Shown one piece after another: positions 38,857 to 48,060 of a stretch of DNA of 64,000 bases; positions within the stretch are counted from its first letter, which is position 1; each line of letters starts with the position of its first letter. This DNA comes from Flavobacterium luminosum (GTDB taxonomy: Bacteria > Bacteroidota > Bacteroidia > Flavobacteriales > Flavobacteriaceae): assembly GCF_023635005.1 (NCBI RefSeq), contig NZ_JAMLJM010000003.1, positions 124,001 through 188,000 of the forward strand, written 5' to 3'. The translations under genes and the position numbers were made by a program. The notes under the pieces were generated by a model that was given only the letters and a program-made list of their open reading frames with translations, had not been told where the DNA came from and ran no database searches.

Positions 38857-38928
38857 AAATATTCCTATGTTTTTAACGTCTAAAAAAAATGTTTAGTATC
38901 TTAAATTATTCATAATACCAAAATTTAT

Positions 38929-38959
38929 TTTGCATTAGAACGTTTACTTATTACTTTTA
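38929..38959 (+). promoter_or_regulatory. ftsE promoter
   Basis: TTTG (38929-38932), 19 bases, then TACTTTTA (38952-38959), which deviates from TAnnTTTG only in the last base. It ends 21 bases before the ATG. Confidence 0.45.
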
Positions 38960-38980
38960 CGAAATAAATTACAAGCTATT

Positions 38981-39664
38981 ATGTCACAAACCATTTTATC
39001 GTTACGAAACGTTACCATATACCAAGAAAACAATGCTATTTTATCTGACGTTAACCTTAAAGTTGAAAAAGGAGAATTCATTTATATAATTGGTAAAACC
39101 GGCTCTGGGAAAAGTAGTTTTATGAAAACGCTTTATGCTGATTTACCGTTAACACACGGAGAAGGAACTATTGTAGATTACGATTTAAACGGTTTGGTGG
39201 ATGATAATATTCCTTTTTTGAGAAGAAAAATTGGAATTGTGTTTCAGGATTTTAAATTGTTACCCGATCGTACCGTGAATGCCAATATGCTTTTTGTTTT
39301 AAGAGCTACTGGATGGGAGAATGAAACTGAAATGCAAGAAAAAATAGATGAAGTATTAGAGAAAGTAGGCATGGCGGGTAAAGCCGGAAAAATGCCTCAC
39401 CAATTATCTGGAGGAGAACAACAACGCGTAGCCATTGCTCGTGCTATGTTAAATGATCCTGAGCTAATTCTTGCCGATGAGCCTACCGGAAATCTTGATC
39501 CGCAAACGAGTATAGAAGTAATGGAAGTATTGCGTAAAGTAAACCAAAACGGTAAAACCGTGATTATGGCGACACACGATTATGCTTTATTAATGAAATA
39601 CCCTTCTAAAACATTGAAATGTGAAGATGGTGCACTTTTTGAAGTTGTTCAAAAAGTAGTATAA
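38981..39664 (+). CDS. ftsE: Cell-division ATP-binding protein FtsE
   Basis: 227 residues, cytosolic ABC ATPase. Walker A GKTGSGKSS is at 38-46, Q-loop IVFQDFKLLPDRTV around 86-99, signature LSGGEQQR at 142-149 and Walker B LILADEPTGNLDP follows with its catalytic Glu. The FKLLPDRTV segment is diagnostic of FtsE, which with the permease FtsX controls peptidoglycan hydrolases at the septum. No ftsX is adjacent; in this group it is often located elsewhere. A LolD-type lipoprotein ATPase is the main alternative, but this one has the shorter FtsE form. Confidence 0.85.
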   Translation: MSQTILSLRNVTIYQENNAILSDVNLKVEKGEFIYIIGKTGSGKSSFMKTLYADLPLTHGEGTIVDYDLNGLVDDNIPFLRRKIGIVFQDFKLLPDRTVNANMLFVLRATGWENETEMQEKIDEVLEKVGMAGKAGKMPHQLSGGEQQRVAIARAMLNDPELILADEPTGNLDPQTSIEVMEVLRKVNQNGKTVIMATHDYALLMKYPSKTLKCEDGALFEVVQKVV

Positions 39665-39705
39665 AAATGAAAGAAAAGAGGCTTACAGCTTCTTTTTTTT
39701 GTTTT

Positions 39706-39749
39706 ATGACAATTATCATTTGGTACTACAACTTCCTGTTTTACTTTTG
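39706..39749 (+). promoter_or_regulatory. Fnr-like box and promoter of hemN
   Basis: ATGAC-AATT-ATCAT (39706-39719), then 22 bases, then the -7 element TACTTTTG (39742-39749). The palindrome centre lies about 40 bases upstream of the predicted transcription start, the class II activator position. The layout is identical at ccoS and ccoI. Confidence 0.65.
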
Positions 39750-39770
39750 ATATTGTAAAAGTTATTAGGT

Positions 39771-41135
39771 ATGACAATTTCATTAATTCAAAAGTATAAC
39801 GTTCCAGGGCCAAGATATACGAGTTATCCAACCGTTCCTTATTGGGAAGAAGAAGGATTTACTAACGATATCTGGAAACAGACTTTTATCAAATCATTTC
39901 AAGAAAGTAACCAAAAAGAAGGCATCAGTCTTTATATCCACTTGCCTTTTTGTGAAAGTTTATGCACCTTTTGTGGCTGCCATAAGCGAATCACTAAACG
40001 CCATGACGTTGAACATCCTTACATAGAGGCGGTTTTGAAAGAATGGCAATTGTATTGCGAGTTATTTCCAGAAAAACCAATAATCAAGGAAATTCACTTA
40101 GGCGGAGGAACGCCCACTTTCTTTTCTACAGAAAACTTAACATGCTTAATCAATGGAATTCTATCTAAAGCTGAAATAGCTTCTGAACATGAATTTAGTT
40201 TTGAAGGCCACCCCAATAATACAACCCGAGATCATCTACAAACACTATTTGATTTAGGTTTCCGTCGTGTGAGTTTTGGCGTTCAAGATTACAGTGAAAA
40301 AGTACAAAAAGCCATTCACCGTATCCAACCTTTTCACAATGTGGCCAAAGTAACTTTTTGGGCGAGAGAAATTGGTTATACCTCGATTTCTCATGACTTG
40401 GTTTTTGGTTTACCATTTCAAGGGATTGAAAACATCATTGACACAATCGAAAAAACCAAGTCTCTTTCTCCGGATCGATTGGCTTTTTATAGTTACGCGC
40501 ATGTGCCTTGGATTAAAGGTAACGGACAACGCGGTTTTAGAGATGAAGATGTTCCAAAAGATGACGAAAAGCGTAAATTGTACGAAATAGGAAAAAATTT
40601 ATTAGCTAAAAAAGGATACCACGAGATTGGAATGGATCACTTTGCTTTAAAAAAAGACAGTATGTACACTGCTTTTGAAGAAGGAAATTTACATCGAAAT
40701 TTCATGGGCTATACTGCATCCAAAACACAGTTGATGATCGGTTTGGGAGCCTCCTCTATTAGCGATAGTTGGTATAGTTTTGCTCAAAACGAAAAAAGTA
40801 TTGAGGATTATTATGCCCGATTAGAACAAAACGAACTACCTGTTTTCAAAGGACACTTGTTAAGCGAAGAAGACCTGATTATCCGACGTCACATCTTGAA
40901 TATTATGTGTCAATTTGCTACTTCTTGGGATGAAAACGATTTATATTTTCAAGAATTACCGAAAGTCATCGAGGAACTTCGTGAGATGGAAAATGATGGC
41001 CTTTTAGTAATTCAGGATAATGCCATCATTGTAACAGAAAAAGGAAAACCTTTTGTTCGTAATATTTGTATGGCTTTTGATTTACGCTTACAACGTAAAG
41101 CTCCTCAAACGCAACTATTTTCTATGACCGTATAA
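39771..41135 (+). CDS. hemN: Oxygen-independent coproporphyrinogen III oxidase
   Basis: 454 residues, cytoplasmic radical-SAM enzyme. The 4Fe-4S cluster ligands are Cys61, Cys65 and Cys68 in CESLCTFCGC, and the fourth Cys70 of the CxxxCxxCxC pattern that distinguishes true HemN from HemW is present. It decarboxylates coproporphyrinogen III without oxygen, allowing haem synthesis at low oxygen. YNVPGPRYTSYPTVPYW is the standard N-terminus. It sits beside the cbb3 oxidase genes and carries an Fnr-like box. Confidence 0.95.
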   Translation: MTISLIQKYNVPGPRYTSYPTVPYWEEEGFTNDIWKQTFIKSFQESNQKEGISLYIHLPFCESLCTFCGCHKRITKRHDVEHPYIEAVLKEWQLYCELFPEKPIIKEIHLGGGTPTFFSTENLTCLINGILSKAEIASEHEFSFEGHPNNTTRDHLQTLFDLGFRRVSFGVQDYSEKVQKAIHRIQPFHNVAKVTFWAREIGYTSISHDLVFGLPFQGIENIIDTIEKTKSLSPDRLAFYSYAHVPWIKGNGQRGFRDEDVPKDDEKRKLYEIGKNLLAKKGYHEIGMDHFALKKDSMYTAFEEGNLHRNFMGYTASKTQLMIGLGASSISDSWYSFAQNEKSIEDYYARLEQNELPVFKGHLLSEEDLIIRRHILNIMCQFATSWDENDLYFQELPKVIEELREMENDGLLVIQDNAIIVTEKGKPFVRNICMAFDLRLQRKAPQTQLFSMTV

Positions 41136-41198
41136 AACCTATTTAAACTCATAAAAAGGGTTCTTACCATTTTTTTTTAATTGACACGTTGTTTGCCC

Positions 41199-41246
41199 AC
41201 ACCTACAGATGATAGTATTTATTTCTTCATTTGTAGGTGTTTTTTA
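41199..41246 (+). terminator. hemN terminator
   Basis: ACACCTACA and TGTAGGTGT form a 9-bp stem around a 24-base loop; TTTTTATT follows. Confidence 0.65.
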
Positions 41247-41293
41247 TTCTGTTTTAGTAAAATTCAGATAGCAGAAAACAAAATTACTATCAC

Positions 41294-41330
41294 AAAAAAA
41301 GCTGTTTCATTTTTTGAAACAGCTTTTTTT
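41294..41330. terminator. Bidirectional terminator between hemN and the DUF465 gene
   Basis: AAAAAAAGCTGTTTC pairs with its complement around a 6-base loop, between convergent genes. Confidence 0.9.
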
Positions 41331-41347
41331 ATAACTTCCTCTTTGAA

Positions 41348-41578
41348 TTAGTTCTTAAGCATTGCGAAAATCTCATCTTTCAAAAACAATAACTTTCCTT
41401 TTAATTCATGCATATGTTCGTCAGTAGTATTTTCAGTACCTGAATTGTACTTGTGAATTTCGTGTTCTACTTCGTGATATTCATCGAATAATTTTCTAAA
41501 ATGATTGTCGGTCGTTTTTAAATCATGAATTTTATCTCTAAACTCTGGGAACTCATGTAATAAATCGTGTCTTTCCAT
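41348..41578 (-). CDS. YdcH-family (DUF465) small protein
   Basis: 76 residues, mostly charged helix. The pattern HDLLHEFPEFRDKIHDLKTTDNHF, then FDEYHEVEHEIHK, then LKGKLLFLKDEIFAML, taken in three segments, defines the DUF465/YdcH family of helical-hairpin proteins. The function is unknown. It sits at the end of the cco cluster, 43 bases after the TauE/SafE-like gene, with no obvious link to oxidase assembly. Confidence 0.8.
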   Translation of the reverse strand: MERHDLLHEFPEFRDKIHDLKTTDNHFRKLFDEYHEVEHEIHKYNSGTENTTDEHMHELKGKLLFLKDEIFAMLKN

Positions 41579-41621
41579 AATAACTTTATAATTTAATTTG
41601 TTTTTGTTTCATTATTTTATC

Positions 41622-42329
41622 CTAATGCACTTTGCAGTTAGGGGTGCTTTGTACAAATAATTGCATTGTACTAGGCGATACGAACGGAATATCTAATCCT
41701 AATCCGCGTAGGATAAAAAGTACACCTATACCTACTGCAACAATAGGAATGACTTTTTGAATTTTATGACGCACTGGTAAGGTTAATAAATTAGAGACAT
41801 AAACTACCGCGCTCATCATGGGAATAGTTCCTATACCATACAAGGCCATGTAAAGAACACTCAATGATAAATTTTGCATTGCTATAGCACCAAAAAGCGC
41901 TACATATACTAATCCGCAAGGCAAAAAACCATTTAAAAATCCAATGGTAAACAAAGAACCAAAGCTTTTCTTTTTGAATTGTGCTCCTAGCTTCGATTTA
42001 ACTTTAGCAATCAAGCTATAAACCGGTTTCGAGAAATTATATTGAGCAAAAACTCTTTCTGGAACCAGGACAACTATAATCATCATAAGTCCTAAAACAA
42101 CCGATAATTTTTGTTGAAATCCGGCCAGAAAAAGTCCTTTACCCAATATACCAAAAACCAACCCTAACAAGGAATATGCGGTAAGCCTACCTAAATGGTA
42201 AAGCATTATTTGCATTACTTTTTTTGCAGGATTATTTCGATCGACAGGCAACATCATCGCAATAGGACCGCACATTCCTACGCAATGCAAACTACTGATC
42301 AAACCGAATATAAAACCTGAGAATAACAT
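41622..42329 (-). CDS. TauE/SafE-family membrane protein of the cco cluster
   Basis: 235 residues, six to seven membrane helices. The N-terminal CVGMCGPIAMM with Cys16 and Cys20 is typical of the short SafE/DsbD-like members that accompany cbb3 oxidase genes and are often annotated as cytochrome biogenesis or ccoH-like proteins. A copper- or thiol-related role in oxidase assembly is inferred from this context. It is not a complete anion exporter. Confidence 0.75.
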   Translation of the reverse strand: MLFSGFIFGLISSLHCVGMCGPIAMMLPVDRNNPAKKVMQIMLYHLGRLTAYSLLGLVFGILGKGLFLAGFQQKLSVVLGLMMIIVVLVPERVFAQYNFSKPVYSLIAKVKSKLGAQFKKKSFGSLFTIGFLNGFLPCGLVYVALFGAIAMQNLSLSVLYMALYGIGTIPMMSAVVYVSNLLTLPVRHKIQKVIPIVAVGIGVLFILRGLGLDIPFVSPSTMQLFVQSTPNCKVH

Positions 42330-42410
42330 TTCTTTTAGCTTATAATGGAAATAAATGGAAAATAAACTTTTAAATTGAAGATAAGTGAAACAATTAAGGC
42401 TATAGTAAAA

Positions 42411-42857
42411 CTACAAATTCACTTTTTCATTATTTAAAAAACCTTTACCTTCGTAATTCCAATCAATAATAATGTCCCAACGACCGCCTACCAACTTTGT
42501 TTTAGGTATGAGCAAATTGGAAGAAGATAACGATATGGGCATATCGAAATCTAATTTCTGGTTAGACGGTCTGTACAGGGACACTTTTCCATTTATTTTA
42601 GTATAGTCGAAAGATTCTGGAAAACGAATCACTAATCCTTCACTTTTTATATCTACAATTACTTTTTGGGGTAAATCCTGAGCATTTTGTTGCTTATCCA
42701 ATTGTTCTTGATAACCCATTTCTTTTTTATAATATTCTTCTGTAACCATTTCATGGTCATATCTAGAATCTCCTTGAACTTTAAAAACAAAGTATAAAAT
42801 GAAAGTGATAAACAATGCGAATGCAATCACTATTCCGGTACCCCAATTTGCTCTCAT
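42411..42857 (-). CDS. ccoH: FixH-like cbb3 oxidase assembly protein
   Basis: 148 residues: one N-terminal membrane helix (about 7-26) and a periplasmic beta domain, matching FixH/CcoH in form (GTGIVIAFALFITFILYFVFK, then YRPSNQKLDF and GRWDIIIDWNYEGKGFL). It is required for cbb3 oxidase maturation in other bacteria. It lies between ccoG and the SafE-like gene in the expected order. Confidence 0.8.
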   Translation of the reverse strand: MRANWGTGIVIAFALFITFILYFVFKVQGDSRYDHEMVTEEYYKKEMGYQEQLDKQQNAQDLPQKVIVDIKSEGLVIRFPESFDYTKINGKVSLYRPSNQKLDFDMPISLSSSNLLIPKTKLVGGRWDIIIDWNYEGKGFLNNEKVNL

Positions 42858-42958
42858 TTTTCTATTTTTTTGATGACTCTATTTATCTCCTCTTCTAATA
42901 TTTTAAAGAGTGCCCAGAGACAAATTTGAGTCTGATTATTAACTATTATTTATTGTAA

Positions 42959-44380
42959 CTAATTAAAACTTCTTGGACCTAAAAAATTAGTCGTAGTGGT
43001 TTCTAACAACTGATGTTTATTATAGATTTCTAACTTTAATTCAGTTTTATCACCTGTAAGAAAAGCAGGATGAATTTCTATAAATAGTGTTCCTTGCGTT
43101 AAACTATCTTTTTTCACCTTAACTTCTTGATTTCCTACCAGTGTAATGGTTCCCTTAGGTTCTACTAACTTAAAGTGAATATGATCAAAATCTTCCATCG
43201 TTTTATTTACAATTTTGTATGTAAATACATTACTGATGTTATCCCCTTTGTGCTCGTATAATTGTCCAGGCAAACGTAAAACAGTGGCTTCGACATCATT
43301 TCGCAAAAACAACATTCCAAAGAACACCCCAGTTAAGATAACCAATACTGTCGCATACCCCTTCATACGAGTAGTAAAAACGAATTTTTCTTTCTTTACA
43401 ATTTCATCTTCACTAGCGTAACGAATTAGATTTATCGGTAAATTAACGCTTTGCATGATTGAATTACATTCATCGATACAAGCCGTACAATTGACACATT
43501 CTAACTGAGTTCCGTTACGAATATCGATTCCCGTTGGACATACATTCACACATTGATGACAATCGATACAATCGCCTTTTCCGGCTGCAACTCGATCTTC
43601 TCCTTTTTTGAATTTAGCTCTTCCTTGTGTTCCCTCACCTCTCACGTGATCGTACGCCACATTGATTGATTTATTGTCTAATAAAACTCCCTGCATTCTT
43701 CCATAAGGACAAGCGATGATACAAACTTGTTCACGAAACCATGCATAGATAAAATAAAAGACACAGGTAAAAATGATTAAAGCAATCAGGGTGCTGGTGT
43801 TGTGAAAAGGACCTTGACGAACCATATCCAACACATGATCACTACCCACTAAATATGCGAGGAATACATTAGCAATTAGAAAAGAAATGATAAAAAAGAT
43901 TACCCATTTAGTCACTTTTTTTCTGATTTTTTCCGCATTCCATTCTTGTTTAGACAGTTTGATTTGTGCACCACGATCCCCTTCAATCCAAAACTCTATT
44001 CGACGAAAAACCATCTCCATAAATATCGTCTGAGGACAAAACCATCCGCAAAAAATACGACCGAAAGCAACGGTAAATAATGCCAAGCCTACCACTCCAA
44101 TAATCATAGTGATCACGACTAAGTGAAAGTCTTGAGGCCAAAACGGATTTCCGAAAATTGAAAATTTACGTTCTAAGATGTTAAACAATAAAAATTGATT
44201 TCCGTTGATTTTAACAAACGGAGCCGAAAATAAGAAAGCTAACAAAAAGTAACTTAACAATTTTCGTTTTTCATATAACTTCCCTTTGGGAATTTTTGGA
44301 AATATCCAAGCTCTTTTCCCTTCTTTATCGATAGTTGCGATACTATCTCTAAAACTTTCATCCGGTAAATTAGAAGCCAT
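42959..44380 (-). CDS. ccoG: cbb3 oxidase accessory protein CcoG (ferredoxin-type)
   Basis: 473 residues. Five membrane helices surround two 4Fe-4S motifs, CIDCHQCVNVCP (about 271-282) and CVNCTACIDEC (about 294-304), as in CcoG/RdxA, a copper reductase needed for oxidase assembly. A further CPQTIFMEMVFRRIEFWIEG region and a C-terminal Ig-like FixG_C domain complete the family architecture. It lies in the cco operon after ccoP. Confidence 0.93.
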   Translation of the reverse strand: MASNLPDESFRDSIATIDKEGKRAWIFPKIPKGKLYEKRKLLSYFLLAFLFSAPFVKINGNQFLLFNILERKFSIFGNPFWPQDFHLVVITMIIGVVGLALFTVAFGRIFCGWFCPQTIFMEMVFRRIEFWIEGDRGAQIKLSKQEWNAEKIRKKVTKWVIFFIISFLIANVFLAYLVGSDHVLDMVRQGPFHNTSTLIALIIFTCVFYFIYAWFREQVCIIACPYGRMQGVLLDNKSINVAYDHVRGEGTQGRAKFKKGEDRVAAGKGDCIDCHQCVNVCPTGIDIRNGTQLECVNCTACIDECNSIMQSVNLPINLIRYASEDEIVKKEKFVFTTRMKGYATVLVILTGVFFGMLFLRNDVEATVLRLPGQLYEHKGDNISNVFTYKIVNKTMEDFDHIHFKLVEPKGTITLVGNQEVKVKKDSLTQGTLFIEIHPAFLTGDKTELKLEIYNKHQLLETTTTNFLGPRSFN

Positions 44381-44434
44381 AATTTAGTTTTTTTTAATAC
44401 TGCGAGATAACTAGGTATCTCGCAGTATTTATTA

Positions 44435-45373
44435 TTATTTTGCTGGTGCAGCTACTTTAGTTGAATCTGTTGCAGTTGCTGCTGGACTTGCAGCTCCTTC
44501 TTCTACCCAAATATCTCCTTCAGGTGCTTTTCCATCTTTAGGATTAGAGCCTTGTAAGCTCAAAACATAACTTGCAATTTTCTGAATATCAGATGGCTTG
44601 ATTGTTTCTTTCCAAGGCACCATACCTTTTCCTGAACGTCCACCTTCCATGATCGTGTTGAAAACATTTTTGATACCTCCACCTAAAATCCAGTGATTAT
44701 CGGTTAAGTTAGGACCAATTGATCCTCCACCATCTGCTTTATGACACGCCACACAATTAGTCTGGAATAATGCTTTTCCCGCTTCAAGACTAGAGGCATC
44801 TGTTAATAAAGTTACTTTTTCTTTATCCATTAAATCAGGTGCCGTTTTTTTGTATTCTTCTACCTGAATTCTAGCTTCAGCCATTGCTTTTTCATATTCG
44901 GCTGTTTGGTCATCATGACCTAGAATATGGAAACGAACTAAATAAATTCCAGAAAAAATAATTGTAATGTAGAACAAATACACCCACCATGGCGGTAATA
45001 CGTTGTCTAATTCCTGGATTCCATCATAATTGTGATGCAAAATCAGTTCTCCTTCTTCCTCTACTTTTCTTGAACGTGTTAATTTTTGCATTAACCCTTT
45101 GTAGAACTTTGATTCTGTGAAAGGAAGATTTTCTTCGATTTCTTTTTCTTTACGTTGTTCTTCTGTTAACAAAGTATCTAAAATATTATCTGTAGCGTTT
45201 AATATTAATTCCATAGCCACTAGAATTAATAAGAAAATCAATAATACTACATTTAATATGGGATACTTAATAAAAGCAGGTCTATCCCCTGAGTCGATAA
45301 AGAATTCCATTGCCAAGAAAAACAAAGCAAACAAAACGGGAATTCTAACATATATTGGAAAAATCTTTTTCAT
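44435..45373 (-). CDS. ccoP: cbb3 cytochrome c oxidase subunit III (monohaem)
   Basis: 312 residues. Two membrane helices precede a cytochrome c domain with one CxxCH motif (CVACH, about 207-211) and a distal Met in KGMVPW. Proteobacterial CcoP has two haems c; this protein has only one, the usual condition in Bacteroidota. A charged segment after the second helix and an Ala/Thr-rich tail are lineage features. It passes electrons to the CcoNO catalytic unit. Confidence 0.92.
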   Translation of the reverse strand: MKKIFPIYVRIPVLFALFFLAMEFFIDSGDRPAFIKYPILNVVLLIFLLILVAMELILNATDNILDTLLTEEQRKEKEIEENLPFTESKFYKGLMQKLTRSRKVEEEGELILHHNYDGIQELDNVLPPWWVYLFYITIIFSGIYLVRFHILGHDDQTAEYEKAMAEARIQVEEYKKTAPDLMDKEKVTLLTDASSLEAGKALFQTNCVACHKADGGGSIGPNLTDNHWILGGGIKNVFNTIMEGGRSGKGMVPWKETIKPSDIQKIASYVLSLQGSNPKDGKAPEGDIWVEEGAASPAATATDSTKVAAPAK

Positions 45374-45393
45374 TTTTAAAGCATTTAAATTAC

Positions 45394-45561
45394 TTATTCG
45401 TTAAAGGGAATATTACTCATTTCTGTAATTTTCTCTTTTTTATAGGTAAAAACCCAAACATACAATCCTACGAAGAATAGGAAAAAAATCAGTAATGATA
45501 TCACTGGATAAATCTCTATTCCTGAGATGGTTTCCATATTGTGTTTAATAAACTTTAACAT
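45394..45561 (-). CDS. ccoQ: cbb3 oxidase subunit CcoQ
   Basis: 55 residues, read directly from the sequence between ccoNO and ccoP. It is a single-membrane-helix protein: MLKFIKHNMETISG, then a hydrophobic stretch with VISLLIFFLFFVGLYVWVF, then a basic tail KKEKITEM. Size, order and topology match CcoQ, which stabilises the oxidase. Spacing is tight: 7 bases after ccoNO and 20 bases before ccoP. Confidence 0.85.
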   Translation of the reverse strand: MLKFIKHNMETISGIEIYPVISLLIFFLFFVGLYVWVFTYKKEKITEMSNIPFNE

Positions 45562-45568
45562 GACTTAA

Positions 45569-47755
45569 TTAGTTTTGAGTTTCTTTTACTTTAATATCGG
45601 TACCTAAACGCTGTAAATAAGCAATTAATGCAACGATTTCTCTGTCTTTCATAGGGACGAATTTCTCTCCACGTATTTTAGCATTTTTCTCACTTTCAGT
45701 GTAACTCTTCACGAAGTCAGGATCTTGCTTAAGATTTTCTTCAATTTTAGCCGATTGAGCAGCAATTGAAGCTTTCGCATTTTTGATATCTTCTTCTGTA
45801 TAAGGAACACCTAAAGTTTGCATCACACTCATTTTCTTCTCTATTTGAGAATAATCCATTGGTTCATTATCGAATAACCATTTGTAAGCTGGCATGATTG
45901 ATCCTGCAGAAGTACTTTGTGGATCCCACATGTGATTGAAATGCCAGTTATCGTTGTATTTACCACCAACTCTCATTAAATCCGGTCCAGTACGTTTTGA
46001 ACCCCATAAGAAAGGATGGTCATATACATATTCTCCTGATTTTGAATATTCCCCATAACGAGCAACTTCAGAACGGAACGGACGAATCATTTGAGAGTGA
46101 CATCCCACACAACCTTCACGGATGTATAAATCACGACCTTCTAATTCTAGTGGTGTATAAGGTTTTACACTAGAAATTGTTGGAATATTAGATTTTACTA
46201 CTAGCGTAGGAACTATTTGAACAATTCCACCGATCAGAATAGCAATAGTAGCTAAGATTGTCAACTGAATAGGTTTTCTTTCTAACCATCCATGGAATTT
46301 TTCATTTTTCAAACGATAAGGAGCAATTTTAGCCAAAGCAGGAGCTTCTGCTAATTCGTCTTCTACTGCTGATCCTATTTGGATCGTTTTCACCACGTTG
46401 TATACCAAGATTAATAATCCAACCAAATACAAGGTACCTCCAATCGCACGCATAGCATACATCGGCATAATTTGGGTTACTGTTTCTAAGAAATTTCCGT
46501 ACACCAAAGAACCATCAGGGTTGAACTGTTTCCACATTTGAGCCTGAACAAAACCAGCTACATACATAGGTAATGCATATAAAATGATTCCTAACGTTGC
46601 AATCCAAAAGTGGAAGTTGGCTAATTTTTGAGAATATAATTCTGTTTTAGTCAATCTAGGTAATAACCAATAGATAATACCAAAAGTCATGAAACCATTC
46701 CAAGCTAAAGCACCAACGTGAACGTGCGCTACAATCCAATCGGTAAAGTGTGCGATAGCATTAACATTTTTCAAAGAAAGCATTGGTCCTTCAAACGTAG
46801 CCATACCATAACCTGTAATAGCCACCACAAAGAATTTTAATACCACATCTGTTCTAACTTTATCCCATACACCGCGTAAAGTCAACAATCCATTAATCAT
46901 ACCTCCCCAAGAAGGTGCAATTAACATTACAGAGAATACAACTCCTAAATTTTGTGCCCAATCCGGTAAAGCCGAATATAATAAGTGGTGAGGTCCAGCC
47001 CAGATATATAAGAAAATTAATGACCAAAAGTGAATGATTGATAATCGATATGAATATACAGGACGATTAGCTGCTTTTGGCATATAATAGTACATTAAAC
47101 CTAAAAATGGTGTAGTCAAGAAAAAGGCTACAGCATTGTGACCATACCACCATTGCACTAATGCATCTTGAACTCCTGCATACACAGAATATGATTTCAA
47201 TCCATTAACCGGCAATGCCAAACTGTTGAAAATATGTAATACCGCTACGGTTACAAAAGTAGCAATGTAGAACCAGATAGCAACATACAAATGACGCTCT
47301 CTTCTTCTTAGAATAGTCATAATCATGTTCACTCCAAATACTACCCAAACCACAGCAATTGCAATATCTATAGGCCATTCTAGTTCTGCATATTCTTTTG
47401 AAGTAGTATATCCTAATGGCAATGAAATAGCAGCAGCTACTATAACTAACTGCCATCCCCAGAAATTAAAGTTACTGAGCGCATCGCTAAACATTCTGGT
47501 TTTTAATAAACGCTGAATAGAATAATAATATCCAGCAAAAAAAGCGTTACCCACAAAAGCGAAAATAACGGCATTGGTATGTAAAGGTCTTAAACGTCCG
47601 TAACTTAACCACGATATACCATCAGTAAGGTTAGGAAACAGATACATAGTGGCTAACAAGAGCCCGACCAACATTCCTACTACACCAAAAATGATTGTGG
47701 CATAGAGGAACTTGTTTACAATTTTGTTGTCGTAATAAAATTGTTGCATTTCCAT
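45569..47755 (-). CDS. ccoNO: cbb3 oxidase subunits I and II fused (CcoN-CcoO)
   Basis: 728 residues. The first 470 or so form the haem-copper oxidase core of about 12 helices with haem and copper His ligands (RPLHTNAVIFAF, YGHNAVAFFLTT, AHFTDWIVAHVHVGALAWNG). The C-terminal part is the CcoO monohaem cytochrome c with CVGCH (about 551-555) and YLQRLGTD near the end. It reduces oxygen at very low concentrations while pumping protons. Fusion of N and O into one chain is a Bacteroidota trait. It follows ccoS by 2 bases. Confidence 0.95.
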   Translation of the reverse strand: MEMQQFYYDNKIVNKFLYATIIFGVVGMLVGLLLATMYLFPNLTDGISWLSYGRLRPLHTNAVIFAFVGNAFFAGYYYSIQRLLKTRMFSDALSNFNFWGWQLVIVAAAISLPLGYTTSKEYAELEWPIDIAIAVVWVVFGVNMIMTILRRRERHLYVAIWFYIATFVTVAVLHIFNSLALPVNGLKSYSVYAGVQDALVQWWYGHNAVAFFLTTPFLGLMYYYMPKAANRPVYSYRLSIIHFWSLIFLYIWAGPHHLLYSALPDWAQNLGVVFSVMLIAPSWGGMINGLLTLRGVWDKVRTDVVLKFFVVAITGYGMATFEGPMLSLKNVNAIAHFTDWIVAHVHVGALAWNGFMTFGIIYWLLPRLTKTELYSQKLANFHFWIATLGIILYALPMYVAGFVQAQMWKQFNPDGSLVYGNFLETVTQIMPMYAMRAIGGTLYLVGLLILVYNVVKTIQIGSAVEDELAEAPALAKIAPYRLKNEKFHGWLERKPIQLTILATIAILIGGIVQIVPTLVVKSNIPTISSVKPYTPLELEGRDLYIREGCVGCHSQMIRPFRSEVARYGEYSKSGEYVYDHPFLWGSKRTGPDLMRVGGKYNDNWHFNHMWDPQSTSAGSIMPAYKWLFDNEPMDYSQIEKKMSVMQTLGVPYTEEDIKNAKASIAAQSAKIEENLKQDPDFVKSYTESEKNAKIRGEKFVPMKDREIVALIAYLQRLGTDIKVKETQN

Positions 47756-47757
47756 AA

Positions 47758-47952
47758 TTAGTCTTGATTTTCTGTTTTTATTTTTGTTTTTGGATTATTC
47801 CCTTTTTTCTTTAGCTCATCTTCGAACAACATTCGAACGGATGGCGTATAGTCATCATCAAACTGACCACTTCGTACTGCCCTTATAAAAATATACAGGA
47901 AAGTAGCAGCTAAGACGATACTAATGCAGATTAATAAATAAATGACACTCAT
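47758..47952 (-). CDS. ccoS: cbb3 oxidase assembly protein CcoS
   Basis: 64 residues: one membrane helix (about 3-24) then the FDDDYTPSVRMLF motif typical of CcoS, which helps insert haem and copper into CcoN. It is the first gene of the operon driven from the 47970-48013 promoter. Confidence 0.92.
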   Translation of the reverse strand: MSVIYLLICISIVLAATFLYIFIRAVRSGQFDDDYTPSVRMLFEDELKKKGNNPKTKIKTENQD

Positions 47953-47969
47953 ACCTAAATTTTATATTT

Positions 47970-48013
47970 CAAAGTTACCGTTAACCCAAGTCTTAAAACA
48001 TGACTTTTATCAT
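47970..48013 (-). promoter_or_regulatory. Fnr-like box and promoter of ccoS-ccoNOQPGH
   Basis: On the minus strand ATGAT-AAAA-GTCAT (48000-48013), then 22 bases, then TAACTTTG (47970-47977). The same 22-base spacing occurs at hemN and ccoI. The leader to the ATG is only about 14 bases. Confidence 0.65.
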
Positions 48014-48060
48014 ATCTAAAAAAAACGTTAAAAAATTACGATTATTTTTTGGACTAACAA

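Noticed and set aside
38981..39664. LolD-type lipoprotein-release ATPase as the identity of the ftsE gene
   Set aside because: The FKLLPDRTV segment and the short length fit FtsE better, although ftsX is not adjacent.
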